From Klebsiella ornithinolytica NBRC 105727 = ATCC 31898 (GTDB lineage Bacteria > Pseudomonadota > Gammaproteobacteria > Enterobacterales > Enterobacteriaceae), in assembly GCF_001598295.1 (NCBI RefSeq), contig NZ_BCYR01000004.1:186001-250000 (forward strand): 64,000 nt of DNA, written 5' to 3'. The translations under genes and the position numbers were made by a program. Shown one piece after another: positions 1 to 11,971 of this stretch (the stretch's first letter is position 1; every line of letters starts with the position of its first letter). A model generated the notes under the pieces. That model saw nothing but the letters and a program-made list of their open reading frames with translations, searched no databases and was not told the origin of the DNA.

Positions 1-401
1 CCTGCCTGCGTAGCGCCGATGCCGCCGGAGTACACGCGGTGATTGTACCGCGCGACCGTTCCGCCCAGCTGAACGCGACCGCGAAAAAAGTGGCCTGCGG
101 CGCGGCGGAAAATGTCCCGCTGATCCGCGTCACCAACCTCGCGCGCACCATGCGCCTGCTGCAGGAAGAGAATGTCTGGATCGTCGGCACCGCGGGTGAA
201 GCGGACCATACCCTGTTCCAGAGCAAAATGACCGGCCCGATGGCGCTGGTCATGGGGGCGGAAGGGGAAGGGATGCGTCGTCTGACCCGTGAACATTGCG
301 ATGAGTTAATCAGTATCCCGATGGCGGGCAGCGTCTCTTCATTGAACGTTTCTGTCGCGACCGGGATTTGCCTGTTTGAAGCGGTGCGCCAGCGTAGCTG
401 A
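1..401 (+). CDS. rlmB: 23S rRNA (guanosine-2'-O)-methyltransferase RlmB, 3' part
   Basis: The reading frame is already open at the left edge, so the gene is cut by the window and not broken. The visible 130 or so residues are the C-terminal half of a SpoU/TrmH-type (SPOUT) methyltransferase. The SAM-binding knot motifs are present: a [10 protein letters not shown] segment and the final [16 protein letters not shown] segment, where the conserved Asn and Ser sit. RlmB methylates the 2'-O of G2251 in 23S rRNA. The sequence is nearly identical to E. coli RlmB and aidB follows downstream as in E. coli. The stop is TGA at 399-401. Confidence 0.95.
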   Translation, partial: CLRSADAAGVHAVIVPRDRSAQLNATAKKVACGAAENVPLIRVTNLARTMRLLQEENVWIVGTAGEADHTLFQSKMTGPMALVMGAEGEGMRRLTREHCDELISIPMAGSVSSLNVSVATGICLFEAVRQRS

Positions 402-408
402 TATGTTT

Positions 409-475
409 GCCGGGTGGCGACTGCGCCTTACCCGGCCTCCAGAACCGTAGGCCCGGCAAGCTTGCGCCGCCGGGC
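409..475. repeat. Pair of REP-type palindromes (BIME-like)
   Basis: Two GC-rich imperfect palindromes lie back to back. One covers about 409-436 and starts and ends with GCCGGGT/ACCCGGC. The other covers about 451-475, GCCCGGC to GCCGGGC. They fill the space between the convergent ends of rlmB and the symporter gene. They are typical enterobacterial REP units and could also act as a bidirectional transcription stop. No U-tract follows either stem. Confidence 0.7.
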
Positions 476-482
476 AATTTTG

Positions 483-1781
483 TCACTCATCCAGCGACCG
501 CAAATGGTCGTTTTTCTTCAGCGTCATCAGCGCGAAAATACTCACCACCGCCGTTGCCATCACGTAATAAGCCGGAATATCGAGGTTCCCCGTCTGCTTA
601 ATCAGACCGGTGATAATCAGCCCTGCGCATCCCGAGAAAATCGCGTTCGACAGTGAATACGCCAGCCCAAGCCCGGTGTAACGTACTTTGGTCGGGAACA
701 TCTCTGACAGCATCGCGGGTCCTGGGCCCGCCAGCATGCCGACTAATCCCCCGGCCACCAACACGACCAGCGCTTTTACCAGCAGCGTGCTGGATTCCGC
801 CTGCAGAATTTTCAGCAGCGGGAGCGCCAGAATGAGCAGCAGCACGGCGGCAACCACCATCACGTTGCGGCGTCCCCATTTATCGCTAAGTATCCCGGCG
901 GGCAGAATCGTCATGGCGAAACCAATATTGGAGATCACCGCAATCAGCAATGCCTGATTAAAACCGGTATGCAGCGAGGATTGCAGATAGGCGGGCATAA
1001 TCACCAGATAGGTGTACCCCGCAGCGGACCAGACCATCAGGCGGCCAATGCCGGTCAGAATGGCCTTCAGCGTCTGGCCGACGTTCGCCGTGGGCTGCGG
1101 ATACTGTTGTTGCTGCTTCTGCTGACGGAGAAAGCCCGGCGTCTCTTCCATCTTCACCCGTAGCCAGAGCGCCACGCCACCCATCGGTATGGCGAGGAAG
1201 AAGGGCAGGCGCCAGCCCCAGGCGTACAGCTCCTCCGGGCTCAGAACGACTGAAATCAACGCCACGATGCCCGCCCCCGCCAGCAGCCCTAATGCCACGG
1301 TAAAGGATTGCCAGGCGCCATACAGCCCGCGTTTGCCGCGTGGGGCGAACTCGGTCATCAGCGATACCGCGCCGCCATACTCACCGCCGGCAAACAGGCC
1401 CTGAAGAATGCGCAGTCCCGTCAGAATCAGCGGTGCGGCAATCCCGATACTGGCATAAACCGGCACCAGGCCAATGGCTGTCGTCGCCAGGGTCATCATT
1501 ACCAGCACGATAATCAGCGTGGGCTTACGGCCAATACGATCGCCGATCCGACCAAAAATAATGGCGCCTAACGGGCGGAAGAAGAAAGCGATCGCGAACG
1601 ACGCGTAGGTCAGAATCAGGCCGGTCAGCGGCGCTTCCCCTGCAAGCTGAAAGAAGTTGCGGGCGATAACCGTCGCCAGGAAGCCATATACCGCGAACTC
1701 GTACCATTCAATAAAGTTGCCGATAGAGCCGGCGATCAGCGCGCGTTTATGCGCGCCCATTGTGGTTGTTACGGTCTGCAT
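483..1781 (-). CDS. MFS transporter, metabolite:H+ symporter (ProP/ShiA/KgtP type)
   Basis: A 432-residue inner-membrane protein with about 12 hydrophobic segments by eye. The family signature GNFIEWYEFAVYGF lies near residues 16-30, and the MFS loop motif GRIGDRIGRK follows TM2-3. These place it in the metabolite:H+ symporter subfamily of proline/betaine, shikimate, citrate and alpha-ketoglutarate carriers. The substrate cannot be read from sequence. It is convergent with rlmB and divergent from aidB. E. coli K-12 lacks this gene at this site, so it is an accessory insertion. The start is the ATG at 1781, with an AGGA ribosome site just upstream. Confidence 0.8.
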   Translation of the reverse strand: MQTVTTTMGAHKRALIAGSIGNFIEWYEFAVYGFLATVIARNFFQLAGEAPLTGLILTYASFAIAFFFRPLGAIIFGRIGDRIGRKPTLIIVLVMMTLATTAIGLVPVYASIGIAAPLILTGLRILQGLFAGGEYGGAVSLMTEFAPRGKRGLYGAWQSFTVALGLLAGAGIVALISVVLSPEELYAWGWRLPFFLAIPMGGVALWLRVKMEETPGFLRQQKQQQQYPQPTANVGQTLKAILTGIGRLMVWSAAGYTYLVIMPAYLQSSLHTGFNQALLIAVISNIGFAMTILPAGILSDKWGRRNVMVVAAVLLLILALPLLKILQAESSTLLVKALVVLVAGGLVGMLAGPGPAMLSEMFPTKVRYTGLGLAYSLSNAIFSGCAGLIITGLIKQTGNLDIPAYYVMATAVVSIFALMTLKKNDHLRSLDE

Positions 1782-1977
1782 AAATCATCCTGATATGAGC
1801 AAAAAAGTTACAAATGAATAAACTATTCCATACATTTCCTATTATGAAATTTAAAATTCTTGTGGCTGTGATGGGCTTCACGAAGGGGCAGATGGTTTAT
1901 TTGTGACCGGACTCGCGGGCGATGTCCGGTGAGGGTAGCCATACTGAATAGTAATGCCAATGACGCAAGGAGACAGT

Positions 1978-3615
1978 ATGGCCTGGCAAACGCATACCGT
2001 GTTCAATCAGCCTGCGCCGCTGATGAACAGCAATTTATTTCTGTCGGATAGTGCGCTGCGTGAAGCCGTAACGCGCGAAGGGGCCGGATGGGACAGTGAT
2101 TTACTGGCCAGTATCGGCCAACAGCTGGGGGCGGCGGAGTCGCTGGAGCTGGGGAGACTGGCGAACAGTAATCCGCCGGAGCTGCTGCGCTACGATGCGA
2201 CCGGTAGCCGGCTTGATGATGTCCGGTTTCACCCTGCCTGGCACTTGTTGATGCAGGGGCTGTGTGCCAACCGGGTACATAACCTTGCCTGGCAGGAGGA
2301 AGCCCGCGCAGGCGCCTTTGTCGCGCGCGCCGCCCGCTTTATGCTGCATGCGCAGGTGGAAGCGGGGACGCTGTGTCCGGTCACCATGACCTTTGCGGCT
2401 ACGCCACTGTTACAGCAGGCGCTACCCACACCTTTTAGCGACTGGCTGCCCCCCTTGCTGAGCGACCGCTACGATCCGCATCTGGCGCCGGGCGCTCAGA
2501 AACGTGGGGTGCTAATTGGCATGGGGATGACGGAAAAGCAGGGGGGATCTGATGTCCTGATCAATACCACCCGGGCGGAAAAAACTGCCGAAGGCTTTTA
2601 TCATCTGGTCGGTCACAAATGGTTTTTCTCGGTTCCGCAAAGCGATGCGCACCTGGTTCTCGCTCAGGCGCCGGAAGGTCTCTCCTGCTTTTTCGTGCCC
2701 CGTCTGCTTCCCGACGGTCAGCGCAATGCGCTGCATCTGGAGCGGCTGAAAGATAAGCTCGGCAACCGCTCGAATGCCAGCAGCGAAGTCGAATTCGTTG
2801 AAGCCTGCGGCTGGCTGGTGGGTGAAGAGGGCGATGGCGTTCGGCAAATCCTCAAAATGGGCGGGCTCACCCGTTTCGACTGCGCGCTCGGCAGCCACGC
2901 CTTAATGCGTCGGGCCTATTCGGTGGCGCTCTATCACGCGCTGCAGCGCCAGGCATTCGGTAAGAATCTGGTCGATCAGCCGATGATGCGTCAGGTGCTG
3001 GGCCAGATGGCGCTGCGCCTTGAAGGGCAGACCGCCTTTCTATTCCGTCTGGCGCGGGCGTGGGATAGCCGTGATGACGCCAGAGAGGTCCTCTGGGCAC
3101 GCTTATTTACGCCGGCGGCGAAGTTTGCCATCTGCAAATCCGGGATTCCGTTCGTCGCAGAGGCGATGGAGGTGCTGGGCGGGATTGGCTACTGTGAAGA
3201 GAGCGAGCTGCCGCGCCTGTATCGTGAGATGCCGGTCAATAGTATCTGGGAAGGCTCAGGCAATATCATGTGTCTGGACGTGATGCGGGTACTCGGTAAA
3301 CATCCGGCGGCGCTGGAGCTGCTGGCGGCGGAGTGCGCAGAGGTGAAGGGGCAGAATCGCCATTTCGACCGTACGTGGCGGCAGTTGCACCAGCTGCTAC
3401 GGCGGCCTGCGGAAGAGCAGGGTAGAGAGATAGCCCGCCGGGTTTATATGCTCGGCGTCGGTGCGCAGATGCTACGCTACGCCTCGCCGCCGCTGGCGGA
3501 GGCCTGGTGTCGCATGATGCTCGACACGCGCGGCGGTATGCGGCTGGATGAGCCGACGCTGGAGGATTTACTGCTACGTGCGATGGGGCGTGGACGTCAG
3601 GCGCCTCAGGCGTAA
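1978..3615 (+). CDS. aidB: AidB, acyl-CoA dehydrogenase-like adaptive-response protein
   Basis: 545 residues, collinear with E. coli AidB (541). The fold is an acyl-CoA dehydrogenase, with an N-terminal extension, the FAD-binding middle (GMTEKQGGSDV near residue 180) and a C-terminal helical part that binds DNA in the E. coli protein. AidB belongs to the Ada response to alkylating agents and is thought to shield DNA or destroy alkylators; the reaction is unsettled. The start chosen is the ATG at 1978 (MAWQTHTV, matching E. coli MHWQTH), with AAGGAG at 1967-1972. An in-frame ATG eight codons earlier lacks a comparable site. Its last 10 bp overlap the end of convergent yjfN. Confidence 0.95.
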   Translation: MAWQTHTVFNQPAPLMNSNLFLSDSALREAVTREGAGWDSDLLASIGQQLGAAESLELGRLANSNPPELLRYDATGSRLDDVRFHPAWHLLMQGLCANRVHNLAWQEEARAGAFVARAARFMLHAQVEAGTLCPVTMTFAATPLLQQALPTPFSDWLPPLLSDRYDPHLAPGAQKRGVLIGMGMTEKQGGSDVLINTTRAEKTAEGFYHLVGHKWFFSVPQSDAHLVLAQAPEGLSCFFVPRLLPDGQRNALHLERLKDKLGNRSNASSEVEFVEACGWLVGEEGDGVRQILKMGGLTRFDCALGSHALMRRAYSVALYHALQRQAFGKNLVDQPMMRQVLGQMALRLEGQTAFLFRLARAWDSRDDAREVLWARLFTPAAKFAICKSGIPFVAEAMEVLGGIGYCEESELPRLYREMPVNSIWEGSGNIMCLDVMRVLGKHPAALELLAAECAEVKGQNRHFDRTWRQLHQLLRRPAEEQGREIARRVYMLGVGAQMLRYASPPLAEAWCRMMLDTRGGMRLDEPTLEDLLLRAMGRGRQAPQA

Positions 3616-3881
3616 AGAATGGCCTGGACTCGCCAGTTATCCGGCTGCTGCTCCTCGTACATCTGTACGATGCGATACCACGATGCGCCTTGTTCATCGG
3701 CCTTTACGGCGATGGCATGCTCGACGTCCTGCTGGCTGCCGGCAATATTATTGACCGAGATCAGGCCAATTTCATTGAGGCCGGTGACGCAGTCCGCGCT
3801 GGCGAATTCCGCTGACTGTGCGCAGGTGTTTGCTGTCGCTGTGGTCAGCAGCAGAGCGGGTAGGGTAAAAGATCGTTTCAT
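3606..3881 (-). CDS. yjfN: YjfN, DUF1471 (BhsA/McbA family) small periplasmic protein
   Basis: 91 residues, the same length as E. coli YjfN. An N-terminal signal peptide (MKRSFTLPALLLTTATANTCA) is followed by the DUF1471 domain, ending in the typical WRVQAILYA. DUF1471 proteins are small exported proteins linked to stress and biofilm; E. coli YjfN has been linked to activation of the periplasmic protease DegP (from memory). The start is the ATG at 3881: GGAG sits about 9 bp ahead of it, inside a longer reading frame that begins at 3896. It overlaps the 3' end of aidB tail to tail. Confidence 0.9.
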   Translation of the reverse strand: MKRSFTLPALLLTTATANTCAQSAEFASADCVTGLNEIGLISVNNIAGSQQDVEHAIAVKADEQGASWYRIVQMYEEQQPDNWRVQAILYA

Positions 3882-4022
3882 CGTCGTCAGCTCCATTTCA
3901 CGTAGTCCCGAGGGCAGTCCGTTGCTAACGTCCTGCCAGGTTGGCTGGCCGAACGTTATTATGCACAGGAGAACGTGAATGGACGCAAAGCAGTGTAAAG
4001 CTGGCTAAAAGACGGTGTACCG

Positions 4023-4352
4023 CTATTTACGGTACAGAATCGCTTGCGAATACCACTGGCCGGGAACCATGGTGTCATCAATCATGATGATGACGTAGTA
4101 ATCCGCTTTAGCCGTTTCTGCCTTCGCTTTCAACGCCGCTTCGACATCCATCGGCGAACCGTACATCAACACGCTCACCGTCCCCATTTTTTGTAGCCCT
4201 GTCGTCTGGTTACGGTGAATCTCTTGCGGATGGTCGGTTGCGGGTGGTGGCGCTTCTGGCGTCCCTTGCAGGGCACTACAACCGCTCAGTGCGATAGCCA
4301 GAAACCACGGTGTTAACCTGCGCATAACCATATCTCGTTTCCTGATAGTCAT
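4023..4352 (-). CDS. bsmA: BsmA (YjfO), DUF1471 biofilm/peroxide-resistance lipoprotein
   Basis: 109 residues, as in E. coli. The N-terminus has a basic start, a hydrophobic stretch and a lipobox ending at Cys25 (ALSGC), so it should be a lipoprotein. The mature part carries the short DUF1471 domain (GSPMDVEAALKAKAETAKADYYVI, closing WYSQAILYRK). The E. coli protein affects biofilm formation and hydrogen-peroxide sensitivity. It lies on the same strand as yjfN, 141 bp upstream of it, and is divergent from yjfP. An internal ATG at MVMRR could be an alternative start, but the longer form matches E. coli. Confidence 0.9.
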   Translation of the reverse strand: MTIRKRDMVMRRLTPWFLAIALSGCSALQGTPEAPPPATDHPQEIHRNQTTGLQKMGTVSVLMYGSPMDVEAALKAKAETAKADYYVIIMIDDTMVPGQWYSQAILYRK

Positions 4353-4540
4353 AGTGTAGTGGTAGCCTGAATGTCATTTCCGGGGAATGTTCCCGAAGTG
4401 TTATCTCTGACGCGATTTTCGAATGAAAATATCGTGAAAGCGTAACCGAGTTCTCAACATTATGAATCATGGCGAACCTGGTTTCTTGCTGAATATGTCA
4501 GCCTATGACATACCCTCATTTTAGTGAAAGGAGATGGTCA

Positions 4541-5257
4541 ATGATTGCTCTCGAAATACGTCGTCTGGCGGGGGGCGAAGTGCTACATGCCTGCCCGCAG
4601 TATGCACTGGATAAGCCATTGCCCTGCATCATCTTTTATCACGGCTTTACCTCCTCAAAGCTGGTGTACAGCTACTTCGCCGTAGCGCTGGCGGAAGCCG
4701 GTTTTCGGGTCATTATGCCCGATGCGCCAGAGCATGGCGCACGTTACGATGGCGATGATCGCGGACGAATGCAGCGCTTCTGGCCGATTTTACTGCAAAA
4801 TTTTGCCGAGTTTCCGGCCTTGCGCGAGGCGGTTATCGGGCAGGGCTGGGTTGAAGGGGATCGTCTGGCGGTCGCCGGGGCATCAATGGGCGGCATGACG
4901 GCGCTGGGAATAATGACCCACCATCCGGAACTAAAAAGCGTGGCTTGTCTGATGGGCTCCGGCTATTTTACCCGGCTCTCGCAGAGCCTGTTCCCTTCGC
5001 CTGCCGTCAGTGCCGAACGGTTGGCTGAGTGGGATGTCACTCAGCAGCTCAGCACGCTGGCCAACAGACCGCTATTGCTCTGGCACGGCGAGGAAGATGA
5101 CGTGGTGCCGCCTGAAGGTACCTTCAGGCTCCAGCAGGCGCTGCGGCAAAACGATCTGGATACTCACCTGACCTGCATCTGGCAAAAAGGGGTTCGCCAC
5201 CGGATAACGCCGGAGGCGTTAGCGGCGACGGTGGCATTTTTTCAGCGCAGCCTTTAA
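4541..5257 (+). CDS. yjfP: YjfP, alpha/beta-hydrolase esterase
   Basis: 238 residues with an alpha/beta-hydrolase fold. It carries an early oxyanion motif (FYHGFTSS), nucleophile elbow GASMGG with Ser115, an acid in [14 protein letters not shown] and a catalytic His in GVRHRIT near the C-terminus. E. coli YjfP is a carboxylesterase active on short acyl esters; the natural substrate is unknown. The start is the ATG at 4541, with AAAGGAG seven bases upstream; the longer frame from 4505 has no such site. It is about 11 residues shorter than the E. coli protein because of a small internal gap. Its last 4 bp overlap the end of convergent ulaR. Confidence 0.9.
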   Translation: MIALEIRRLAGGEVLHACPQYALDKPLPCIIFYHGFTSSKLVYSYFAVALAEAGFRVIMPDAPEHGARYDGDDRGRMQRFWPILLQNFAEFPALREAVIGQGWVEGDRLAVAGASMGGMTALGIMTHHPELKSVACLMGSGYFTRLSQSLFPSPAVSAERLAEWDVTQQLSTLANRPLLLWHGEEDDVVPPEGTFRLQQALRQNDLDTHLTCIWQKGVRHRITPEALAATVAFFQRSL

Positions 5258-6009
5258 ACGCGAATGACCTGAACACCCTGATCCTCAAGCTGCTTGAGGA
5301 TCGCTTCATCCGCCTGTTTTCCGGTAATCACCAGGTCGATTTGCCCGGCCTGGCTGAACAGCATTCCGGCGCGTTCGCCAACTTTGCTGCTATCTACCAG
5401 CACCGCGAGTTTGCCAACGACGTTAAGCATTTTTTGCTCGGCCATCGCGGTAAGCATATCGGTTTTATATAGCCCTTCGGCGGTCAGCCCTTTGCCGCTG
5501 GTGAACATCCAGTGCCCGGCATACAGGCTATTTTCACTGCCCTGCGGGCTCAAGGTGATGGAGTGGCTACGGTTATACTGTCCACCCATAATGATGACGC
5601 TGTCGTGTTCCTGGTCGATCAGGTAATTGGCCAGCGGCAGATAGTTAGTAATGATCTGTACTGGCTTACCGCACAGCTCTTGCCCCAGCAGGAATGCGGT
5701 AGAGCCGCAGTTGATGACGATGCTTTCGCCCGGGTTAACCAGTTGCGAAGCCGCCCGCGCAATGCGTACTTTCTCGTCGTGGTTTTGGGCCTGGTGAATG
5801 TTCATCGGCGACCAGCGCGGGCGCTGCTCGCTGATGGCTTCAGCGCCATTGCGGACTTTTTTCAGCTTACCGCTTTCGTCGAGTTTATTGATATCGCGTC
5901 GTGCCGTTGCCGGAGAAATTCCCAGCCGGGAAATCACCTGCTCCACGGTGACAAATCCCGTTTGTGCCAGCAAATCCAGTAAAATTTGATGTCTTTGCGC
6001 TTCCGTCAT
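5254..6009 (-). CDS. ulaR: UlaR, DeoR-family repressor of the L-ascorbate regulon
   Basis: 251 residues. A DeoR-type winged helix at about residues 3-57 ([38 protein letters not shown]) is followed by the DeoR C-terminal sensor domain. In E. coli UlaR represses ulaG and ulaABCDEF, and L-ascorbate-6-phosphate releases it. The start is the ATG at 6009, giving MTEAQRH as in E. coli; an in-frame TTG two codons earlier is unlikely. It lies downstream of ulaG on the same strand, 117 bp away, with a CCGGCGAG/CTCGCCGG dyad between them. Confidence 0.96.
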   Translation of the reverse strand: MTEAQRHQILLDLLAQTGFVTVEQVISRLGISPATARRDINKLDESGKLKKVRNGAEAISEQRPRWSPMNIHQAQNHDEKVRIARAASQLVNPGESIVINCGSTAFLLGQELCGKPVQIITNYLPLANYLIDQEHDSVIIMGGQYNRSHSITLSPQGSENSLYAGHWMFTSGKGLTAEGLYKTDMLTAMAEQKMLNVVGKLAVLVDSSKVGERAGMLFSQAGQIDLVITGKQADEAILKQLEDQGVQVIRV

Positions 6010-6087
6010 GAGCAAATCCGATTAAAAGTGATAAGCAAAGATGATATTTGAAATCAGGTGAAAATACTAATGCTGACGGGATAATTT

Positions 6088-6119
6088 CCGGCGAGGGGGC
6101 AAGGACTTCCGCTCGCCGG
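6088..6119. other. Inverted repeat between ulaG and ulaR
   Basis: A perfect 8 bp stem, CCGGCGAG at 6088-6095 and CTCGCCGG at 6112-6119, lies just after the ulaG stop. Read on the minus strand it is followed by an A/T-rich stretch but not a clean U-run. It may be a weak terminator of ulaG or an mRNA 3' stabiliser. Confidence 0.4.
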
Positions 6120-6126
6120 ATGAATC

Positions 6127-7191
6127 TTACAGGAATGACTTGAAAGGCAGGTCCGGTTCCATGGTAAAGCAGTCGTCGAATCCGCGCGGATAGTGGTATT
6201 CGAAGTTGTCTTTATCCAGTGGCCAGGTGAATTTCCCACCCACCTGCCAGATGAAAGGTTTAAAGCCATACTTCAGGCGGTCTTTCTTCATCTCCCACAG
6301 AACGCGTATTTCCTGCGGATCAGCCTGGAAATTTGACCAGATATCGTGGTGGAACGGGATGACTACTTTGGTGTTCAGAGACTCGGCCATGCGCAGGATA
6401 TCGGCGCTGGTCATTTTGTCGGTGATACCACGCGGGTTCTCGCCATAGGACCCCAGCGCCACGTCGATCTGGTGTTCGTTACCGTGTTTCGCATAGTAGT
6501 TGGAGTAGTGAGAATCGCCGCTATGATACAGATTGCCGCCCGGCGTTTTGAACAAGTAGTTTACCGCGCGCTCATCCATTCCGTCCGGCAGCACGCCAGC
6601 CGCTTTTTGAGCCGCAGGTAAGGTTATCAGGGCGGTACGGTCAAAAGCGTCGAGCGCGTGGATTTCAACATCTTTTATTTTTACGACATCGCCCGGTTTC
6701 ATCACGATGCAGCGCTCTTTCGGGACGCCCCAGCCAATCCACAGATCGACGCAGGTTTGCGGGCCGATAAACGGCACGTCATCCGCACAGTTTTGCATGA
6801 CGGCGGCAGCAACGTTTACATCAATGTGATCGTTATGATCGTGTGTGGACAGCACCGCATCAATCTGGCGAATAGCGAAGGGATCCAGTACAAACGGAGT
6901 GGTACGCAGGTTTGGCTGGAGCTTCTTAACGCCTGCCATACGCTGCATCTGATGGCCTGCTTTCATCAGTGGGTTCCCGTGGCTTTGTTTGCCGGTACCG
7001 CACCAGAAATCGACGCAGATATTGGCTCCGCCTTCGGATTTCAGCCAGATGCCCGTACAACCCAACCACCACATAGCAAAAGTGCCAGGCGCAACCTGCT
7101 CTTGTTCAATTTCTTCATTCAGCCAGCTGCCCCACTCTGGAAAAGTATTCAGGATCCATGACTCGCGGGTGATGGTTTGTACTTTACTCAT
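6127..7191 (-). CDS. ulaG: UlaG, L-ascorbate-6-phosphate lactonase
   Basis: 354 residues, the same as E. coli. It has a metallo-beta-lactamase fold with the metal motif [10 protein letters not shown]; the ligands are His117, His119, Asp121 and His122, with a further His in YHSGDSHYS. It is cytoplasmic and Mn-dependent, and opens the lactone ring of the L-ascorbate-6-P delivered by UlaABC, giving 3-keto-L-gulonate-6-P, the UlaD substrate. It is transcribed away from ulaABCDEF across a shared control region. The start is the ATG at 7191, with GAGG upstream. Confidence 0.97.
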   Translation of the reverse strand: MSKVQTITRESWILNTFPEWGSWLNEEIEQEQVAPGTFAMWWLGCTGIWLKSEGGANICVDFWCGTGKQSHGNPLMKAGHQMQRMAGVKKLQPNLRTTPFVLDPFAIRQIDAVLSTHDHNDHIDVNVAAAVMQNCADDVPFIGPQTCVDLWIGWGVPKERCIVMKPGDVVKIKDVEIHALDAFDRTALITLPAAQKAAGVLPDGMDERAVNYLFKTPGGNLYHSGDSHYSNYYAKHGNEHQIDVALGSYGENPRGITDKMTSADILRMAESLNTKVVIPFHHDIWSNFQADPQEIRVLWEMKKDRLKYGFKPFIWQVGGKFTWPLDKDNFEYHYPRGFDDCFTMEPDLPFKSFL

Positions 7192-8957
<1,766 letters not shown>

Positions 8958-8969
8958 GGAGTTTTGACT

Positions 8970-9275
8970 ATGACCGTACGTATTCTGGCTGTATGTGGCA
9001 ACGGGCAAGGAAGTTCCATGATCATGAAGATGAAAGTGGACCAGTTTTTGACTCAATCAAATATTGATCACTCAGTGAACAGTTGCGCGGTGGGTGAATA
9101 CAAAAGTGAATTAAGCGGCGCGGATATCATCATCGCCTCTACTCATATTGCCGGGGAGATTACTGTCTCCGGCAACAAATACGTGGTCGGCGTGCGCAAC
9201 ATGCTATCGCCTGCGGATTTTGGCCCAAAACTGCTGGAAGTGATCAAAGAACATTTCCCACAGGATGTGAAGTGA
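8970..9275 (+). CDS. ulaB: UlaB, PTS L-ascorbate EIIB
   Basis: 101 residues, the length of E. coli UlaB. The phosphocysteine loop is [10 protein letters not shown], with Cys9 accepting phosphate from UlaC His68 and passing it to ascorbate. It starts 12 bp after ulaA. The ATG at 8970 is used, with AAGGAG ahead; an in-frame TTG at 8964 is less likely. Confidence 0.97.
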   Translation: MTVRILAVCGNGQGSSMIMKMKVDQFLTQSNIDHSVNSCAVGEYKSELSGADIIIASTHIAGEITVSGNKYVVGVRNMLSPADFGPKLLEVIKEHFPQDVK

Positions 9276-9284
9276 GGACGCCAA

Positions 9285-9752
9285 ATGAAATTACGTGATT
9301 CGCTTGTCGAGAATAACTCCATTCTTTTGCAGGCAGATGCCAGTACCTGGCAGGAAGCCGTAAAGCTAAGCGTTGATTTATTGGTGAAGGCTGACGTGGT
9401 TGAGCCGCGCTACTACCAGGCCATTCTGGATGGCGTTGCTCAGCATGGGCCCTACTTTGTGATTGCGCCCGGTCTGGCGATGCCGCACGGACGCCCGGAA
9501 GAGGGGGTTAAGAAAACGGGCTTTGCGCTGGTGACGCTGAGGAAGCCGCTGGCTTTCAACCATGAGGATAACGACCCGGTCGACATCCTGATCACCATGG
9601 CGGCCGTTGATGCCAACACCCATCAGGAGGTGGGCATCATGCAGATCGTCAATCTGTTTGACGATGAAGCGAATTTCGACCGTTTACGTGCCTGCCGCAC
9701 CGTGCAGGAAGTACTGAATTTAATTGATAACGCCACGACGGCGGCCTTCTAA
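9285..9752 (+). CDS. ulaC: UlaC, PTS L-ascorbate EIIA
   Basis: 155 residues. It is a fructose/mannitol-type EIIA domain with the active-site segment [14 protein letters not shown], where His68 takes phosphate from HPr. It closely follows ulaB (9 bp gap) and precedes ulaD (12 bp gap), consistent with one transcript. Cytoplasmic. Confidence 0.97.
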   Translation: MKLRDSLVENNSILLQADASTWQEAVKLSVDLLVKADVVEPRYYQAILDGVAQHGPYFVIAPGLAMPHGRPEEGVKKTGFALVTLRKPLAFNHEDNDPVDILITMAAVDANTHQEVGIMQIVNLFDDEANFDRLRACRTVQEVLNLIDNATTAAF

Positions 9753-9764
9753 AAGGAGCATCAA

Positions 9765-10415
9765 ATGTCATTACCTATGTTGCAGGTTGCGCTGGATAAT
9801 CAATCAATGTCTTCCGCGTATGAAACGACACGCCTGATTGCCGATGAAGTGGATATTATTGAAGTTGGCACCATTCTTTGTATTGCCGAGGGCGTACGCG
9901 CCGTGCGCGACCTGAAAGCACTCTATCCCCACAAAATCGTGCTGGCGGACGCCAAAATTGCCGATGCCGGCAAAATTCTCTCTCGGATGTGCTTTGAAGC
10001 GCATGCCGACTGGGTGACTGTTATCTGCTGTGCAGATATCAACACCACCAAAGGTGCGCTGGATGTGGCGAAAGAATTTAACGGTGATGTACAGATCGAA
10101 CTAACCGGCTACTGGACCTGGGAGCAGGCGCAGGAATGGCGCGATGCGGGCATTCAACAAGTGGTTTATCACCGTAGCCGCGATGCGCAGGCCGCTGGCG
10201 TAGCGTGGGGGGAGGCGGATATCAGCGCCATCAAGCGCTTGTCCGACATGGGCTTTAAAGTCACCGTTACCGGCGGCCTGGCGCTGGAAGATCTGCCGCT
10301 GTTCCAGGGTATTCCGATTCACGTCTTTATTGCCGGTCGCAGCATTCGCGACGCTGCTTCCCCGGTAGAAGCTGCACGGCAGTTTAAACGTTCTATTGCC
10401 CAGCTATGGGGCTAA
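9765..10415 (+). CDS. ulaD: UlaD, 3-keto-L-gulonate-6-phosphate decarboxylase
   Basis: 216 residues with an OMP-decarboxylase-type barrel. The N-terminal VALDNQSM strand and the metal/catalytic segment [10 protein letters not shown] (Asp-X-Lys-X-X-Asp) are intact. It decarboxylates 3-keto-L-gulonate-6-P to L-xylulose-5-P with Mg. An AAGGAG site lies just ahead of the ATG. Confidence 0.97.
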   Translation: MSLPMLQVALDNQSMSSAYETTRLIADEVDIIEVGTILCIAEGVRAVRDLKALYPHKIVLADAKIADAGKILSRMCFEAHADWVTVICCADINTTKGALDVAKEFNGDVQIELTGYWTWEQAQEWRDAGIQQVVYHRSRDAQAAGVAWGEADISAIKRLSDMGFKVTVTGGLALEDLPLFQGIPIHVFIAGRSIRDAASPVEAARQFKRSIAQLWG

Positions 10416-10424
10416 GGAGCGGTT

Positions 10425-11279
10425 ATGTTGTCGAAAAAAATTCCGCTCGGCATCTATGAAAAGGCGCTCCCTGCCGGGGGACGCTGGCTGGATCGTTTGC
10501 GACTGGCGAAAAAACTCGGTTTTGACTTTGTCGAAATGTCGGTGGATGAAACTGACGCTCGGCTGGAACGGCTTGACTGGAGCCGGGAGCAGCGCCTGGA
10601 GCTAGTCAATGCGATTGCTGAAACCGGGGTACGGGTGCCCTCTATGTGCCTCAGCGCCCACCGGCGCTTCCCGCTTGGTAGCGAAGATGACGCGGTACGG
10701 GCGCAGGGGCTGGAGATTATGCGCAAAGCCATTCAGCTGGCGCAGGATGTAGGCATTCGGGTTATTCAGCTTGCGGGTTATGACGTTTACTACCAGGAAG
10801 CCAACAACGAGACGCGCCGTCGTTTCCGGGATGGCCTGAAAGAGAGCGTCGAAATGGCGAGCCGCGCGCAGGTGACGCTGGCGATGGAGATTATGGATTA
10901 CCCGCTGATGAACTCGATCAGTAAGGCGCTGGGCTACGCACACTACCTGAATAATCCGTGGTTCCAGCTCTATCCGGATATCGGCAACCTGTCAGCATGG
11001 GATAACGATGTGCAGATGGAGCTACAGGCCGGGATGGGTCATATCGTGGCGGTACATGTGAAGGATACTAAACCCGGCATCTTTAAAAACGTCCCGTTTG
11101 GTGAAGGGGTCGTTGATTTCGAGCGTTGCTTTGAAACGCTCAAACAAACCGGCTACTGCGGACCCTACCTGATTGAAATGTGGAGCGAAACGACCGACGA
11201 TCCGGCAGCGGAGGTGGCGAAAGCCCGCGATTGGGTGATGGCGCGGATGGCCAGTGCCGGGCTGGTGGAGGCGGCATAA
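10425..11279 (+). CDS. ulaE: UlaE, L-xylulose-5-phosphate 3-epimerase
   Basis: 284 residues of xylose-isomerase-like (AP endonuclease family 2) barrel. Likely metal/substrate acids lie in [33 protein letters not shown] and LIEMWSE. It converts L-xylulose-5-P to L-ribulose-5-P. Its TAA stop shares one base with the ulaF ATG, so the two are probably translationally coupled. Confidence 0.96.
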   Translation: MLSKKIPLGIYEKALPAGGRWLDRLRLAKKLGFDFVEMSVDETDARLERLDWSREQRLELVNAIAETGVRVPSMCLSAHRRFPLGSEDDAVRAQGLEIMRKAIQLAQDVGIRVIQLAGYDVYYQEANNETRRRFRDGLKESVEMASRAQVTLAMEIMDYPLMNSISKALGYAHYLNNPWFQLYPDIGNLSAWDNDVQMELQAGMGHIVAVHVKDTKPGIFKNVPFGEGVVDFERCFETLKQTGYCGPYLIEMWSETTDDPAAEVAKARDWVMARMASAGLVEAA

Positions 11280-11965
11280 TGCAAAAAATTAAGCAGCAGG
11301 TTTTTGAAGCCAACATGGATTTACCGCGCTACGGCCTGGTGACCTTTACCTGGGGTAACGTTAGCGCGATCGATCGCGAACGCGGGCTGGTGGTAATTAA
11401 GCCTGGCGGTGTGGCCTATGAGACGATGAAAGTGAACGATATGGTGGTTGTGGATCTGCAGGGTAACGTGGTGGAAGGACGGTATCGTCCTTCTTCCGAT
11501 ACCGCCACCCATCTTGCGCTCTATCGCCGCTATCCGAGCCTTGGCGGCGTGGTGCATACCCACTCGACACACGCGACGGCCTGGGCGCAGGCCGGGCTGG
11601 CCATTCCCGCGCTGGGAACGACCCACGCAGACTACTTCTTTGGCGATATCCCCTGCACCAGGGCGTTGAGCCCGCGGGAAGTCGAAGAGGCTTATGAACT
11701 GAACACCGGGCTCGTGATCATCGAAACGCTGGGCGAGATAGACCCGCTCCTTACGCCGGGGATTGTGGTGTATCAACACGGACCTTTTACCTGGGGTAAA
11801 GATGCGCACGATGCGGTGCATAACGCGGTGGTGATGGAAGAAGTGGCGCGGATGGCGTGGATTGCTCGCGGAATCAATCCGCTGCTCAAGCCGATCGATA
11901 GCTGGCTGATGGACAAACACTTTATGCGAAAGCACGGACCAAATGCCTATTACGGGCAAAAGTAA
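11279..11965 (+). CDS. ulaF: UlaF, L-ribulose-5-phosphate 4-epimerase
   Basis: 228 residues, as in E. coli UlaF. It is a class II aldolase/epimerase domain with the zinc motif [14 protein letters not shown] (three His) and a further His near the C-terminal third. It makes D-xylulose-5-P, the end of the ascorbate route into the pentose phosphate pathway. The true start is the ATG at 11279 ([19 protein letters not shown]); the frame is open about 100 bp further up, inside ulaE, without support. Confidence 0.96.
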   Translation: MQKIKQQVFEANMDLPRYGLVTFTWGNVSAIDRERGLVVIKPGGVAYETMKVNDMVVVDLQGNVVEGRYRPSSDTATHLALYRRYPSLGGVVHTHSTHATAWAQAGLAIPALGTTHADYFFGDIPCTRALSPREVEEAYELNTGLVIIETLGEIDPLLTPGIVVYQHGPFTWGKDAHDAVHNAVVMEEVARMAWIARGINPLLKPIDSWLMDKHFMRKHGPNAYYGQK

Positions 11966-11971
11966 GTCATG

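Noticed and set aside
1-401. rlmB as a pseudogene
   Set aside because: The missing 5' part is due to the window edge; the visible frame is intact.
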